A DNA stretch of 39,043 nucleotides from Thermodesulfobacteriota bacterium (GCA_034189135.1 JAXHVO010000023.1:1-39043); one strand, 5' to 3'. Positions 16,181 to 25,747 are shown, numbered from the stretch's first letter. Numbers and translations: made by a program. The notes: generated by a model from the sequence alone, not told the origin.

Positions 16181-16474
16181 ATGGCAGAAAATAATAAGGA
16201 ATATCCATACTGCTTCGGGAAAATTGAAAATGTATTTCCCATGGGCAGGGATGGTTTAAGGGAGACTCCCGAATCCTGCTTTCCATGCATATATAAGACT
16301 ATATGTCTGAAAACCGCAATGGGAAAATCGGGAGGGCTGAAAATCAGAGAGGAAAATGTGGACAGGGCATATGAAGCCGGAATGATCGGTTTTGTTGCCA
16401 GATGGTCCAAAAAGAAAGAGTTAAAAAGAAGGATGAAGGAAAAGCAAGTTTTGCCTAAAGGGAGGGAAAGATGA
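16181..16474 (+). CDS. Small four-cysteine protein of unknown function
   Basis: A 97-residue protein that I do not recognise. Four Cys residues lie in the N-terminal half: YC at 11, then C33, C36 and C42 in [11 protein letters not shown], a spacing compatible with a zinc or Fe-S site. The C-terminal 40 residues are strongly basic and helical ([14 protein letters not shown]). No signal peptide or membrane segment. The stop overlaps the pgk start (ATGA at 16471), so the two are probably co-translated, which supports this as a real gene. Confidence 0.6.
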   Translation: MAENNKEYPYCFGKIENVFPMGRDGLRETPESCFPCIYKTICLKTAMGKSGGLKIREENVDRAYEAGMIGFVARWSKKKELKRRMKEKQVLPKGRER

Positions 16475-17676
16475 GAAAAATTCAACATATAGACCTTGCA
16501 GGTAAACGGGTGTTTATACGGGTCGATTTTAATGTTCCCTATGATCAATATCAAAATATCACTGATGATTCTCGAATACGTGGTGTATTACATACGTTAA
16601 ACTACGCCCTCGACCACGATGCAAAATTGATAATCGCTTCACACAAGGCCCGACCCGAAGGCAAGGTGGTTCCGGTACACAGTCTTGCTCCGGTGGCAAA
16701 GCGTCTGGGTCGGCTTCTTAAAAAAGAAATTATAATGGCGCCGGATTGTATCGGGCCTGAGGTCCGCCAGCTTATATCGAATATGGAGAGGGGTGATGTC
16801 GTACTTTTGGAAAACTTAAGATTTCATTCTGGAGAACAGAAAAATGATGAGGCATTTGCCAAGGAACTGGCCGCATTGTGTGATGTGTATATCAATGATG
16901 CTTTTGCGGTATCCCATCGGGTGAATGCTTCTGTGGCAAATATAGTCAAGTATGTAGAAATATCAGGAGCCGGATTTTTGCTGCAAAAGGAGTTGGACTA
17001 TTTTGAAAAGGCGATGGCCGACCCCAGCCGTCCGCTGGTAGCGATTGTGGGAGGTGCTAAAGTATCCAGCAAACTGGGGGCGATAGAAAATATGATGCAT
17101 CACGTGGACAAGCTGATTATCGGTGGTGCCATGGCAAACACCTTTTTGGCCAGCATGGGTGTTGACCTGGGAAAGTCCAAACTAGAAAGCGAACTTGTTG
17201 AGGCAGCCGGGTCAGTGATAAAAATGGCAAAAGAAAAAGGAGTAAAGCTGTACACGCCGGTGGATGCAGTGATCGCCCGTGAAATCGACCCAAAAGCTCC
17301 AACCATGATTGCCCCGGTTCAGGAAATTCCCGCTGAGTGGATGGCCCTGGATATAGGACCTGCGACATCCCTGCTTTTTTCAGAGGTCATGTACGATGCA
17401 AAAACAATTATCTGGAACGGTCCAATGGGCATATTCGAAATTGATGCCTTCAGCCGCGGAACTTTCGCAATGGTCAGCGCTGTTGCCAATTCCTATGCCC
17501 TTTCCATTGTTGGCGGAGGTGATACGGATGTAGCCGTACACAGGGCCGGTGAGACCGAAAGAATTTCTTATATATCAACAGGGGGTGGTGCGTTTCTTGC
17601 CCTGTTGGAGGGAAAAGCTTTGCCTGCAGTCACTGTGCTGAACCATGCCGGTGACTCCAAAAGGCAGGAAGACTAA
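16471..17676 (+). CDS. pgk: Phosphoglycerate kinase
   Basis: A 401-residue glycolytic/gluconeogenic enzyme interconverting 1,3-bisphosphoglycerate plus ADP and 3-phosphoglycerate plus ATP. Signatures are RVDFNVP (17-23), [13 protein letters not shown] (114-126), [20 protein letters not shown] (194-201), GPMGIFE, and GGGDTDVAV with [13 protein letters not shown] near the C-terminus. Several sites differ from the textbook sequence. The substrate loop SHLGRPKG is SHKARPEG (57-64), the DAFGTAHR segment is DAFAVSHR, and GGGDS is GGGDT. These look like a divergent Pgk subfamily rather than an inactive enzyme, since the catalytic Arg and Lys positions appear kept. It is coupled to the preceding four-Cys gene. 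Confidence 0.95.
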   Translation: MRKIQHIDLAGKRVFIRVDFNVPYDQYQNITDDSRIRGVLHTLNYALDHDAKLIIASHKARPEGKVVPVHSLAPVAKRLGRLLKKEIIMAPDCIGPEVRQLISNMERGDVVLLENLRFHSGEQKNDEAFAKELAALCDVYINDAFAVSHRVNASVANIVKYVEISGAGFLLQKELDYFEKAMADPSRPLVAIVGGAKVSSKLGAIENMMHHVDKLIIGGAMANTFLASMGVDLGKSKLESELVEAAGSVIKMAKEKGVKLYTPVDAVIAREIDPKAPTMIAPVQEIPAEWMALDIGPATSLLFSEVMYDAKTIIWNGPMGIFEIDAFSRGTFAMVSAVANSYALSIVGGGDTDVAVHRAGETERISYISTGGGAFLALLEGKALPAVTVLNHAGDSKRQED

Positions 17677-17677
17677 T

Positions 17678-18394
17678 TTGAAAATAATATTTTCGAAACT
17701 GTTTTCATGGCGATACAGAATTCTATTGGCAGCGGCTGTTTGCAGTCTCGTTCTGCTGGGCTATATATACCGTATACAGATTTGGGAAAAGATTCTACAG
17801 TATTATAAAGTTTTTAATAACAAGGAACAGATCGAGGCCTTTGTCAATTCTTTTGGAGCAAGTGCACCGGTTGTTTTCATAATCATTCAAATTCTTCAGG
17901 TGTTGTTTGCGCCGGTTCCGGGTGAAACATCAGGTTTTATCGGCGGATTTCTTTTCGGAACACTCAACGGCTTTTTATTTTCCAGTATCGGTCTGACAGT
18001 CGGCTCATGCATAAATTTTTATATCGGCCGTTTTCTGGGAGAACGATATATCCGGAAAATCATTCCGTCCGATTATTTGAGCAGGTTCGATACCTTTGTA
18101 AAACGCAAAGGCATCGCAGTATTTTTTATACTTTTTGTTTTTCCGGGATTTCCCAAAGACTACTTATGCCTTTTTCTCGGCCTGAGTACCCTTGCTTTTA
18201 AAGTTTTTTTTGTAATTGTCACCATCGGGCGCATGCCAGGAACCTTTCTGCTCAGCCTGCAGGGGGCGTATCTTTTTGAACAGAACTACCTGGTATTTGC
18301 CTTAATTTTTGTAATATGTATCATACTCTCCCTTCTGGCATACCGTTATAAAGAAGGTTTGTATCAATGGCTGGAAAGGTTCAACAACAACTAG
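17678..18394 (+). CDS. TVP38/TMEM64 (VTT domain) membrane protein
   Basis: About 238 residues, distantly related to DedA/SNARE-associated proteins proposed to scramble or move lipids across membranes. It has an N-terminal membrane helix (ILLAAAVCSLVLLGYIY), a short amphipathic region, then a re-entrant/core region with VLFAPVPGETSGFIGGFLFG. Two helices follow, then GSCINFYIGRFLGERY with the conserved G-x-x-x-(G)-Y/F-x-x-G-R-x-x-G motif, FVFPGFPKDYLCLFLGLS, and a C-terminal helix. TTG 17678 is preferred because AGGAAG lies 8 bases upstream and it begins just after the pgk stop; ATG 17645 would overlap pgk by 32 bases. Confidence 0.8.
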   Translation: MKIIFSKLFSWRYRILLAAAVCSLVLLGYIYRIQIWEKILQYYKVFNNKEQIEAFVNSFGASAPVVFIIIQILQVLFAPVPGETSGFIGGFLFGTLNGFLFSSIGLTVGSCINFYIGRFLGERYIRKIIPSDYLSRFDTFVKRKGIAVFFILFVFPGFPKDYLCLFLGLSTLAFKVFFVIVTIGRMPGTFLLSLQGAYLFEQNYLVFALIFVICIILSLLAYRYKEGLYQWLERFNNN

Positions 18395-18414
18395 CAGACA
18401 ACAGGAGATGTCTG
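18395..18414 (+). terminator. Weak hairpin after the gyrA-pgk block
   Basis: CAGACA (18395-18400) and TGTCTG (18409-18414) form a 6-bp stem with an 8-base loop immediately after the TVP38 stop. The downstream sequence TAAAATATTACTTTTTATTTG is T-rich but not directly adjacent. A possible weak terminator for the plus-strand block. Confidence 0.3.
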
Positions 18415-18534
18415 TAAAATATTACTTTTTATTTGTTTATAAACATGCTATAAAATAAGATAAAACACCCGATACAGATATCGTTGACTGCTCAACGGGT
18501 TACGGAATCTGTGATAATCCATACAGGAGAAAAA

Positions 18535-19596
18535 ATGGCGTTCTGGTGTGTTAGAGAAGAGTTGAGTCAGACCGACCGGTTAAGGCGGTCTTACTATGAA
18601 CTTTTAAGGGATGAATTAGATCAACAGCTGATTCAGCATGCTTTAATAGACTCTTATCATAATTTTAGAAACAGAAAGATTAAATACCCCTTTGTGGAAA
18701 AGAGAGAACTGAAACCGCGCGCCAGAATTCCTGACCTCGAATATGAGTGCCAGAATGTATTCCTGGTGATATTTGTAGAAGACATGATACCCGCTGAAAA
18801 TAAAAAGTATATCAGGTTTTTTGATGTGAACAAAACAACCAAGGCAAACCTTCTTCAATCCAAAACGCTGCCCCTTGCCAATAGTATAGACAGAAATCAA
18901 AAATTTCTTGATTCGGCCCACTTTTCCAATTTCTTAAAAATATTGCTTCCCGTTGATTACGCTCTGCTGATTCAAAGAAGTCCTTCCGGCAAGAAAAGAA
19001 GCCGGTACAAACTTTCCCATTTTCACGTTAGAATCGACTGGCCCATAGCAGATGCAGCCGAAGACCTGGCCAGAAGCCTCAAATACATATCCAAGGATCT
19101 TTTTGAAAAAGGGGATAAATACGCAGAGGACATTCAGAAAAAGTTTTTTGAGTATTACGGACTTCCTTTAATGGCAGGTGGAAGAAGAACGGCCGCTATT
19201 GTTGCGGCGCAGTATATGAAAAGATTCCCCTGTATTTCCACCATATATGCCGGAAGCAGTGAATCAAGAGCGTTGCTTAGGATTTCAGAAAGAGGCCCCT
19301 CCAGATCGGTTTTAATGAAATTTACTGCTGCTGAGATGGAACAAATTGCCGAAGAAAATAATATGGCACAGCAGACTTTCAAAAAAAATTATGTTATCGC
19401 CCGTGAAAATAAAAGTGGGATCTGTATTTTCCAGGCCACGTATTCCCCCACCGATCAATCCAGATTTCCTGATGACGGCAAGTTGCGGGATATTAAGCCG
19501 GACCTATCATGGCTGACCATAGGCGGACAGCATATCCTTCCCAAGCCGGGCGTGTGGAAACGCCCACCCATAGCTTTGAATGTGATTTATTCGTAG
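18535..19596 (+). CDS. Conserved-looking protein of unknown function
   Basis: About 353 residues from ATG 18535, which has AGGAG 8 bases upstream; the frame is also open back to TTG 18484, without a ribosome-binding site. I recognise no family. It is a soluble, charged, mixed alpha/beta protein without signal peptide or membrane segment. Notable stretches are RARIPDLEYECQNVFLVIFVED, RYKLSHFHVRIDWPIADAAEDL, YGLPLMAGGRRTAAIVAAQYM and a C-terminal GQHILPKPGVWKRPP. Codon use and length indicate a genuine gene. It is transcribed alone, convergent with the minus-strand GNAT downstream. Confidence 0.6.
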   Translation: MAFWCVREELSQTDRLRRSYYELLRDELDQQLIQHALIDSYHNFRNRKIKYPFVEKRELKPRARIPDLEYECQNVFLVIFVEDMIPAENKKYIRFFDVNKTTKANLLQSKTLPLANSIDRNQKFLDSAHFSNFLKILLPVDYALLIQRSPSGKKRSRYKLSHFHVRIDWPIADAAEDLARSLKYISKDLFEKGDKYAEDIQKKFFEYYGLPLMAGGRRTAAIVAAQYMKRFPCISTIYAGSSESRALLRISERGPSRSVLMKFTAAEMEQIAEENNMAQQTFKKNYVIARENKSGICIFQATYSPTDQSRFPDDGKLRDIKPDLSWLTIGGQHILPKPGVWKRPPIALNVIYS

Positions 19597-19675
19597 TGGC
19601 TTGCACCTTGAGCGGCATAGAGCCTTGAGGCGCAGACTGACTCTTGAGACTAAAGCCTTAATCCCAAAGCGAAGT

Positions 19676-19699
19676 GCCCCGCCTTTCAAGGTCAGGGGC
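19676..19699. terminator. Hairpin between convergent genes
   Basis: GCCCC (19676-19680) and GGGGC (19695-19699) with inner CCTT/AAGG pairing form a bulged hairpin just beyond the stop of the minus-strand GNAT. No adjacent T-run on either strand. A bidirectional stop between convergent genes is possible. Confidence 0.25.
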
Positions 19700-19702
19700 T
19701 GG

Positions 19703-20158
19703 CTATATTTCTTTCATCATGGCTGTTTCATCACAGTCGGGAAACTTGACGCAGGTAATGCAGTCTGCCCAGATTTTAATGGGAAGGTCTGATCTGTGTA
19801 TTTGAACAAATCCGAATCTTTGGAAAAATGTCGGTTTGTAGGTTAAGGTAAATACTTTTTTAGTCTCAAATTGTTTCGCTTCGGAAAGAACGGTTTTGGT
19901 AAGTTCTGATCCAATATTTTTTCCCTGATAATCAGGGTGAACCGCAAGAGATCGAATTTCAGCAAGATCTTCCCAGCAAAATTGCAGGGCGCAGCAACCG
20001 ACAATAAGATTTTTATTTTCATCCATCGAAATTGAAAAAGAGCGGACATGATCGTATAAGGCGCTTAAAGGGCGTGGAAGAAGTTGGCCTTTGACGGCAT
20101 ATTGCTGCAATAGGGCGTGTATGGCTTTTACGTCGTGTAACTTTGCTTTTCTAATCAT
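19703..20158 (-). CDS. GNAT acetyltransferase, short N-acetylglutamate-synthase-like
   Basis: A 151-residue GNAT. MIRKAKLHDVKAIHALLQQYA begins the fold, EIRSLAVHPDYQGKNIGSELT is the acetyl-CoA-binding motif A (Q-G-K-N-I-G), and FFQRFGFVQI is motif B. The tail WADCITCVKFPDCDETAM, with W-x-(D/x)-C-x-x-C-x-K-F-P-x-C-D-E-x-A, is characteristic of short ArgA-type acetyltransferases of bacteria that make N-acetylglutamate for arginine synthesis. I therefore lean to that role, though the enzyme has no amino-acid-kinase domain and the substrate is inferred. It is 22 bases downstream of the cyclase gene in the same orientation. Confidence 0.75.
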   Translation of the reverse strand: MIRKAKLHDVKAIHALLQQYAVKGQLLPRPLSALYDHVRSFSISMDENKNLIVGCCALQFCWEDLAEIRSLAVHPDYQGKNIGSELTKTVLSEAKQFETKKVFTLTYKPTFFQRFGFVQIHRSDLPIKIWADCITCVKFPDCDETAMMKEI

Positions 20159-20180
20159 TTTTTTGCTGCCTGCTATCCCT

Positions 20181-22427
20181 TTACTTTGTGGTCACGCTAT
20201 ATGAACCGTTCCAGTTTTTTCCCGGAGGGTTCGACTTAAACATATTGGATCTATCAATCATGGCCTTGCTGGGCCCGTCATCAGGTGAGATCTTTAAAAC
20301 GGCATTAAAAAATTTTATGGCCTTATCCCAATCCTGATTGCGGTAGGCCTGAAGGCCGGTAATGTATTGTTCATTCACCCTGTTGGCAACATCGTCCACA
20401 TCTGAAGTAAAACCGAGAAGCTCATAAATGGTTACCGGCTCGCTTTTGCCCACCACATTTATGGTGTCAATCTCCCGGGTGGCAATACCGTTGCCTGCCG
20501 CTTGACAGGTTGTTTTGCTGATCAGGGTATAAATATTGTAGATTTTATTTATCCCTTCCAGCCTTGCCGCAGTGTTCACCGTGTCTCCCATCATGGTGTA
20601 GTCCATGCGATTTTCTGATCCCATGTTGCCTACCACCGCACTACCTGTACATAGGCCAATGCGCATTTTAAGCTGGGGTTTTCCTTTTCCTTTCCAGTTT
20701 TCACGAAGATTGGCCAGCCTTTGTTGCATTTTTATACAGGCGCTGCATGCTCTTTCAGCATGGTTTTTCAAAACATTTGGTGCTCCGAAAAATGCAATAA
20801 TGGCATCCCCTTCGAATTTATCCACAGTTCCTTCATGTTTTAAGATGATATCCGTCATTTCAGTTAAGAACTCATTTAAAAGCTCAACCAGCTCATTTGG
20901 TGTAAGTGCTTCAGATATACTGGTAAATCCCTGAACATCGGAAAAAAATGCGGTAATATCTCTGTCTTCTCCACCCAGTTCAAGGTTGCCGGGAGATTCG
21001 ATGAGTTGATTAACCACAGCCGGGGCAAGGTAAGTTGAAAATGCGTTTTTAATAAACCGTTTCTTTTTGGTTTCCATGAAATATCTGAATGCGGTAATAC
21101 TCACATAAATAAGCAGAATGACAGAGAGAGGGTAAACAAGGTTAAGCACGATTCCGTGTTTGGAGAACAGATACTGACAAAAAAGAATATACCCCATAAA
21201 AACCACGAAACCGACGATCACACCCAGTATTACCTCTACACGGGGAAGCACGATCCCAAGAAAAATGCCTGCAACTAAAATGGCAAGAACGTCAAAAATG
21301 GCAGACCATTTAGGTTTGTGCAGGAAATCTTCTGCCAGAATACTGTCAGCTACATTTGCATGGATTTCAATGCCCGGGAATACACTCCCAAAGGGGGTGA
21401 CCCGCAAATCATATATTCCCATGGCAGTTGCACCGATAAGGACAATTTTGTTTTTAAGTTTGTTATGCGGAACATTTCCGCTGAGTATGTCTGTAATGGA
21501 AATATGGGGAAAAGATTTTTCTTCTCCTCGGTAATTGATTAAAACACGTCCCAATTCGTCCGTGGGAATAGATAGATTGCCGATCTGGATACTTTGCACA
21601 CCATATTCATCAATATTGACTGAAAGAGGGCGGTCAACAAACGCACTTACTGTTACCAATGATAGAGGTGCATAAAGAGTGTCTTTGAATTTAAGAACGG
21701 TATGAAGCCATCGAATCACGCCGTCATCATCGGGAGACATATTAAAATATCCAGACAGGCCGGCTGCAGCTGAAATTTCCTTGATATTTGATTGCGGATA
21801 GACCGGTTCAACAAGAGTGACATTTTTGGCTTCTTTTGATGAGTAACGCTCAAATTGATATCTGGAATTAATGATATTTTGCTGGTGAGTTTTAAGGTCT
21901 TCTGCTTTAATATGTGTGGAGGCTTTTTCATCGAGCTGGAAAAAGTATCCCAGAACGATTTTGGCAGAAGAGTTTTTTATAGCGTCGGCAAGGAGTTTAT
22001 CATTGTCAGCCTGAGTTTTAAGACGATGGAAAAGTTTTTTATCTTCAGCATTTAAATGGGGTAAAGAGGTCTGAATATTATCTATGACCTTAACGATGAT
22101 TTTATCATCCGGTTCCAAAAACCCGATGTCAAACGCAATTACCTTTACCCCTGCATTCGAAAGCCGTGTGACCAGATCAGCCATTTTTGATCTGGGCCAC
22201 ATCCATTTTCCTTCTGTTGCAATGCTTTTTTCATCAATCACCGCCAGCACCACATCGGAGCGTGGTTCAATATTATCCCGGGATTTGAATCTGGCATCAA
22301 TGGTTTTGAGTTCCATTAAGTCAAGAAAAGGCACTCCTATGGAATAGGCAAACAGCCCCAGTAAAATAATTGGAACCGACAGAAAAATGAAGTGAGACCG
22401 GGTAATTTTTTTTACCAAAGAAATCAT
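20181..22427 (-). CDS. CHASE2-domain class III adenylate cyclase
   Basis: A 748-residue membrane sensor making cyclic nucleotide. It has an N-terminal membrane helix (14-32), a periplasmic CHASE2 sensor domain (about 33-370), and three membrane helices (about 378-396, 398-418, 427-449). The cytosolic catalytic domain (about 485-665) has metal-binding D497 in FFSDVQGF and D541 in KFEGDAIIAFFG, plus MDYTMMGDTVNTAARLE. The Lys in DKFEGD and the Asp/Thr pair in MGDTVN favour ATP over GTP. A C-terminal helical segment (about 675-725, AYRNQDWDKAIKFFNAVLKISP) is one TPR-like repeat. The CHASE2 ligand is unknown. Confidence 0.92.
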   Translation of the reverse strand: MISLVKKITRSHFIFLSVPIILLGLFAYSIGVPFLDLMELKTIDARFKSRDNIEPRSDVVLAVIDEKSIATEGKWMWPRSKMADLVTRLSNAGVKVIAFDIGFLEPDDKIIVKVIDNIQTSLPHLNAEDKKLFHRLKTQADNDKLLADAIKNSSAKIVLGYFFQLDEKASTHIKAEDLKTHQQNIINSRYQFERYSSKEAKNVTLVEPVYPQSNIKEISAAAGLSGYFNMSPDDDGVIRWLHTVLKFKDTLYAPLSLVTVSAFVDRPLSVNIDEYGVQSIQIGNLSIPTDELGRVLINYRGEEKSFPHISITDILSGNVPHNKLKNKIVLIGATAMGIYDLRVTPFGSVFPGIEIHANVADSILAEDFLHKPKWSAIFDVLAILVAGIFLGIVLPRVEVILGVIVGFVVFMGYILFCQYLFSKHGIVLNLVYPLSVILLIYVSITAFRYFMETKKKRFIKNAFSTYLAPAVVNQLIESPGNLELGGEDRDITAFFSDVQGFTSISEALTPNELVELLNEFLTEMTDIILKHEGTVDKFEGDAIIAFFGAPNVLKNHAERACSACIKMQQRLANLRENWKGKGKPQLKMRIGLCTGSAVVGNMGSENRMDYTMMGDTVNTAARLEGINKIYNIYTLISKTTCQAAGNGIATREIDTINVVGKSEPVTIYELLGFTSDVDDVANRVNEQYITGLQAYRNQDWDKAIKFFNAVLKISPDDGPSKAMIDRSNMFKSNPPGKNWNGSYSVTTK

Positions 22428-22436
22428 AGTTATGTA

Positions 22437-22465
22437 TTAATATGGTATGATACCCTAAAAGTCAA
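22437..22465 (-). promoter_or_regulatory. Putative sigma-70 promoter for the adenylate cyclase gene
   Basis: On the minus strand, TTGACT (22465-22460), a 17-base spacer, then TATTAA (22442-22437). The -10 ends 9 bases before the ATG at 22427, so the leader would be very short, and no ribosome-binding site is seen. Alternatively the cyclase is read through from the penicillin-binding protein gene about 110 bases upstream. Confidence 0.4.
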
Positions 22466-22539
22466 TAAGCGGAAAACCGATTGATACCGCACCTGTTTTA
22501 AATTTTTAAACTTCTACGTTTTCTGAACGTTTGCCAATT

Positions 22540-24504
22540 TTACTTCTGCCACTTTGGTTCGGTTCCCTTTTTAAAGAGGGCTTTAACCCCTTTAGGTGAA
22601 TTTTCCTGCACCGGCAAGCCGGTGGTTGTATCCATGCAGAGTTGAACCACATCGTCAGGCATGTCAAAATATTGGTAAGGTTTGTCGGCAAGTGCTTTTT
22701 TCATAAATTCAATCCATATTGGAAGCGCAGCTGTTGCGCCTGTTTCCCTGTTTCCCATGGGAGTAAAATCATCCTGTCCCACCCAGACTCCTGTTGAAAT
22801 CGATGGAGAAAAACCGATAAAAAGAGCGTCTTTAACTTCATCTGAAGTTCCGGTCTTTCCGGCCACAGCATGCCTGAGGATACGCGCTTTTCTTCCTGTA
22901 CCTTCTGCAATCACCCCTTTTAGCATGTTGGTAATGATGGAGGCGCCTGACCGGGACATGGCAAGTTTTTTCCGAGGCTTAATGCGCCAGAGCACCCGTT
23001 CATTTTGATCCAGTACTTCCATGATACAATAAGGAATTATCAGCTTTCCTCTGTTCGGAAATACAGAGTAAGCAGCCGTAAGGTCGATAAGGGTGACTTC
23101 CGAGGAGCCAAGCGCAAGGGTAAGATTGGGTAAAAGTGGCGTTTGAATACCCAGGGTATGCCCGAAGCGGGAAACAGAGGAAGCTCCAAGCATTTCTATC
23201 AGCCTGACTGCCGGGATATTTTTAGAAAGAGTGAGGGCTTTTCTAAAGGTCATTTCTCCGGAAAAATCATCTGAAAAGTTTTTAGGACGCCAATCTTCGC
23301 CTTTTCTTGCACCCTTGAATACAACGGGGGCATCAAGGATTAAAGTGTTTTGAGGAAATCCTTTTTCGATTGCATAGGCATATACAATCGGTTTAAAAGC
23401 GGAGCCGGGTTGTCTTCTGGCGGTGGTCGCCCGGTTGAAAGGACTTTTGTAATAGTCTCTGCCTCCGACCATTGCCAGAATACCACCGGATTGTATATCC
23501 AGGGAAATAAGAGAACCCTGCGGTTTTGGGTTGATCATCTTATTTTGTTTCATTCTTTTTCCCAGGGCAAAAAGACCTTTTTTTACTGCCTGCTCCGCAG
23601 CTTTCTGCAGTGGCCAGGAAAGCGTGGTGAATACAGTGAGACCGCTTTTATAAAGTCTTGCCGGCCCTATAATTTCTTCTAAGAATTGTGTCACATGATC
23701 AACAAAATAAGGCGCTTTAAGCGAATCAAAACCGGATATTTCAGGGATAAGCGGTTGCTTCAAGGCTTTGTTCATATCCGTTTCAGAGATTATTCCTGTA
23801 AGGGCCATCTGTTTTAAAACAATATTTCTGCGTTTTAATGCAAGCTCGACATTGACCAGGGGGGAGTAACGGGAAGGGGACTTTGGCAGGCCGGCTATAA
23901 GGGCGCATTCGGCAAGGTTTAAGTCGTTGACAGGTTTTCCCAAAAACAGCCTGGCGGCTGATTCCACCCCATAGGCACCGCTGCCGAAGTAAACCTGGTT
24001 TAAGTATAACTGGAGTATTTCATTTTTTGTGTAGCGGCGCTCCAGTTGAAAGGATAACAATGCTTCTTTAATTTTTCGGATAATGGTTTTCTTTGGTGTA
24101 AGAAAGAGTGTTTTTGCCAGCTGCTGGGTGATTGTGCTTGCCCCTTCAACATACTCCCCGGCCCAGATATTCTTAACGATGGCCCGTAAAATTCCTTTAA
24201 TATCGACTCCGCTGTGTTTGTAAAATTTTCTGTCTTCGGTAGCGATCAGAGCCGCCTTGAGATAATGAGGAATATCTTTAAGCGGAACCAGGTCTCTTTT
24301 TTCAATAAAAAGCTCTGCCAGAAGCACTTTGTCTGCAGAATATATGCGGGTAACAGCAGAAGGCTTAAAATCTTCAAGTGCACGAATCTGGGGAAGATCA
24401 CTGGTCAGGCCGAAAAATACACCGGTAATCATTCCGAACAGAATCCCTGAAAATATTACAATTATAATTATCGCCTTTGATTTACTGATGGGGATTTTTG
24501 TCAT
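22540..24504 (-). CDS. Class A penicillin-binding protein 1A (transglycosylase/transpeptidase)
   Basis: A 654-residue bifunctional peptidoglycan synthase anchored by one N-terminal helix (about 11-33). The GT51 transglycosylase domain (about 55-235) has catalytic E90 in ATEDRKFYKHSGVD, then GASTITQQLAK and the RKIKE and LERRYTKNEILQLYLN motifs. The transpeptidase domain (about 325-615) has S368-A-F-K371 with the active Ser in RQPGSAFKP, SKN at 427-429 and KTGT at 550-553. It is shorter than E. coli PBP1a because the inserted OB-fold domain is lacking, as in PonA/Mpt-type proteins of many bacteria. It lies between the kinase and cyclase genes on the same strand. Confidence 0.93.
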   Translation of the reverse strand: MTKIPISKSKAIIIIVIFSGILFGMITGVFFGLTSDLPQIRALEDFKPSAVTRIYSADKVLLAELFIEKRDLVPLKDIPHYLKAALIATEDRKFYKHSGVDIKGILRAIVKNIWAGEYVEGASTITQQLAKTLFLTPKKTIIRKIKEALLSFQLERRYTKNEILQLYLNQVYFGSGAYGVESAARLFLGKPVNDLNLAECALIAGLPKSPSRYSPLVNVELALKRRNIVLKQMALTGIISETDMNKALKQPLIPEISGFDSLKAPYFVDHVTQFLEEIIGPARLYKSGLTVFTTLSWPLQKAAEQAVKKGLFALGKRMKQNKMINPKPQGSLISLDIQSGGILAMVGGRDYYKSPFNRATTARRQPGSAFKPIVYAYAIEKGFPQNTLILDAPVVFKGARKGEDWRPKNFSDDFSGEMTFRKALTLSKNIPAVRLIEMLGASSVSRFGHTLGIQTPLLPNLTLALGSSEVTLIDLTAAYSVFPNRGKLIIPYCIMEVLDQNERVLWRIKPRKKLAMSRSGASIITNMLKGVIAEGTGRKARILRHAVAGKTGTSDEVKDALFIGFSPSISTGVWVGQDDFTPMGNRETGATAALPIWIEFMKKALADKPYQYFDMPDDVVQLCMDTTTGLPVQENSPKGVKALFKKGTEPKWQK

Positions 24505-24553
24505 GAGTTTTGGCTTTGAGTTAACGCTAAGACGTGAGGTTGAGGGATTTCAT

Positions 24554-25747
24554 TTACTTTTTTAAGACTTCATTCAGCTTTTTGCCGAGTTCACTTATAT
24601 TATATGGTTTGGCGATCACACCGATGAAGCCGTAGTCTTTATAACTGGTCATTACCGGACTGTTTGAATAGCCGCTTGATACAATGGCTTTAACTTTGGG
24701 ATCAATTTTAATTAACTCTTTAATCGCTTTTTTTCCTCCCATACCGCCGCGGACGGTTAGATCGAGAATAACCGCATCAAAAGGATTTCCCGATGCCATT
24801 GCCTGTTGATACATTTCAACAGCCTGCGCGCCGTCTTGGGAAAATGAAGCCTCGTAACCCAACCGGTTTAATATATGACCGGTGATTTTGATGACCATTT
24901 TTTCATCGTCCATCACCAGGATTCTGCCTTTTCCTAAAAACAGCTTTTCTTTGGTAGGAGGTTTCAGAGATTTAGGGGTAGCAATTGTTTCTTCAGAGGC
25001 GGGAAGATAAAAATGCAAACTGGTTCCGGTTCCTGCAATGGATTCAGCGAGGATATTTCCGTTGTGTTGCTTTATGATGGAATGACATATGGAAAGGCCA
25101 AGGCCCATTCCCTTCTGTGTGCCCATGTCTTTGGTGGAAAAATAAGGGTCGAAAATTTTATCTAAAATATCTGTTGAAATCCCTAATCCCTGGTCTATTA
25201 TCGATATTTTCACATAGTTGCCTTTTTCTAATTCTTGGGGGTTTTTTTCCATATCCACGTTTTGAGCGATCACCCGAATAATTCCTCCACCCGGCATTGC
25301 CTCCCTTGCGTTCATCACCAGGTTGTGAATGACATGACTGATCTGTGTTTTATCGATACGAACCAACCACAGGTCATCCGGAATGGAAAATTCGCATTTA
25401 ATATTAGAACCGCTCAGGGTAAATTCAGTGGCGCTTTTGATTACCGGTGCAATCGATGCGGTTTCCATATTCGGTGCTCCGCCCCTTGCAAAGGTGATCA
25501 GTTTCTGGGTTAAAGATTTGGCAGTCATGGAAGCTTCCAGCGCTTCATCCAAAAGGCCGGAAATCATATCATCAGGTTCTATATATGATTGTATCAGAGA
25601 GATATTCCCGATGATCACTGTAAGCAAGTTGTTATAATCATGGGCAATCCCACCCGAAAGAGCCGCAATGGATTCAAGGTGTCTTATTTTCTGGAGTTCA
25701 TCCTCTGTTGTTTTATCCGGTTTTACGTCAATATCTTTATTAGTCAT
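24554..25747 (-). CDS. Soluble hybrid histidine kinase with C-terminal receiver
   Basis: 397 residues with no membrane segment and no recognisable sensor domain. The HisKA dimerisation domain has phosphoacceptor H36 in SGGIAHDYNNLL, the form typical of NtrB-like or PAS-linked hybrid kinases. The ATPase domain has the N-box NLVMNAREAMPGGG (about 138-151), the G1 box IIDQGLGI and the G2 MGLGLSI. A receiver domain follows (about 273-395), with the acidic pair in VMDDE, phosphoacceptor D329 in AVILDLTV, and the conserved Lys in AKPYN. The first 20 residues are a short polar leader, so the input signal must come from a partner. It may act with the single-domain receiver at 27360-27719. Confidence 0.9.
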   Translation of the reverse strand: MTNKDIDVKPDKTTEDELQKIRHLESIAALSGGIAHDYNNLLTVIIGNISLIQSYIEPDDMISGLLDEALEASMTAKSLTQKLITFARGGAPNMETASIAPVIKSATEFTLSGSNIKCEFSIPDDLWLVRIDKTQISHVIHNLVMNAREAMPGGGIIRVIAQNVDMEKNPQELEKGNYVKISIIDQGLGISTDILDKIFDPYFSTKDMGTQKGMGLGLSICHSIIKQHNGNILAESIAGTGTSLHFYLPASEETIATPKSLKPPTKEKLFLGKGRILVMDDEKMVIKITGHILNRLGYEASFSQDGAQAVEMYQQAMASGNPFDAVILDLTVRGGMGGKKAIKELIKIDPKVKAIVSSGYSNSPVMTSYKDYGFIGVIAKPYNISELGKKLNEVLKK

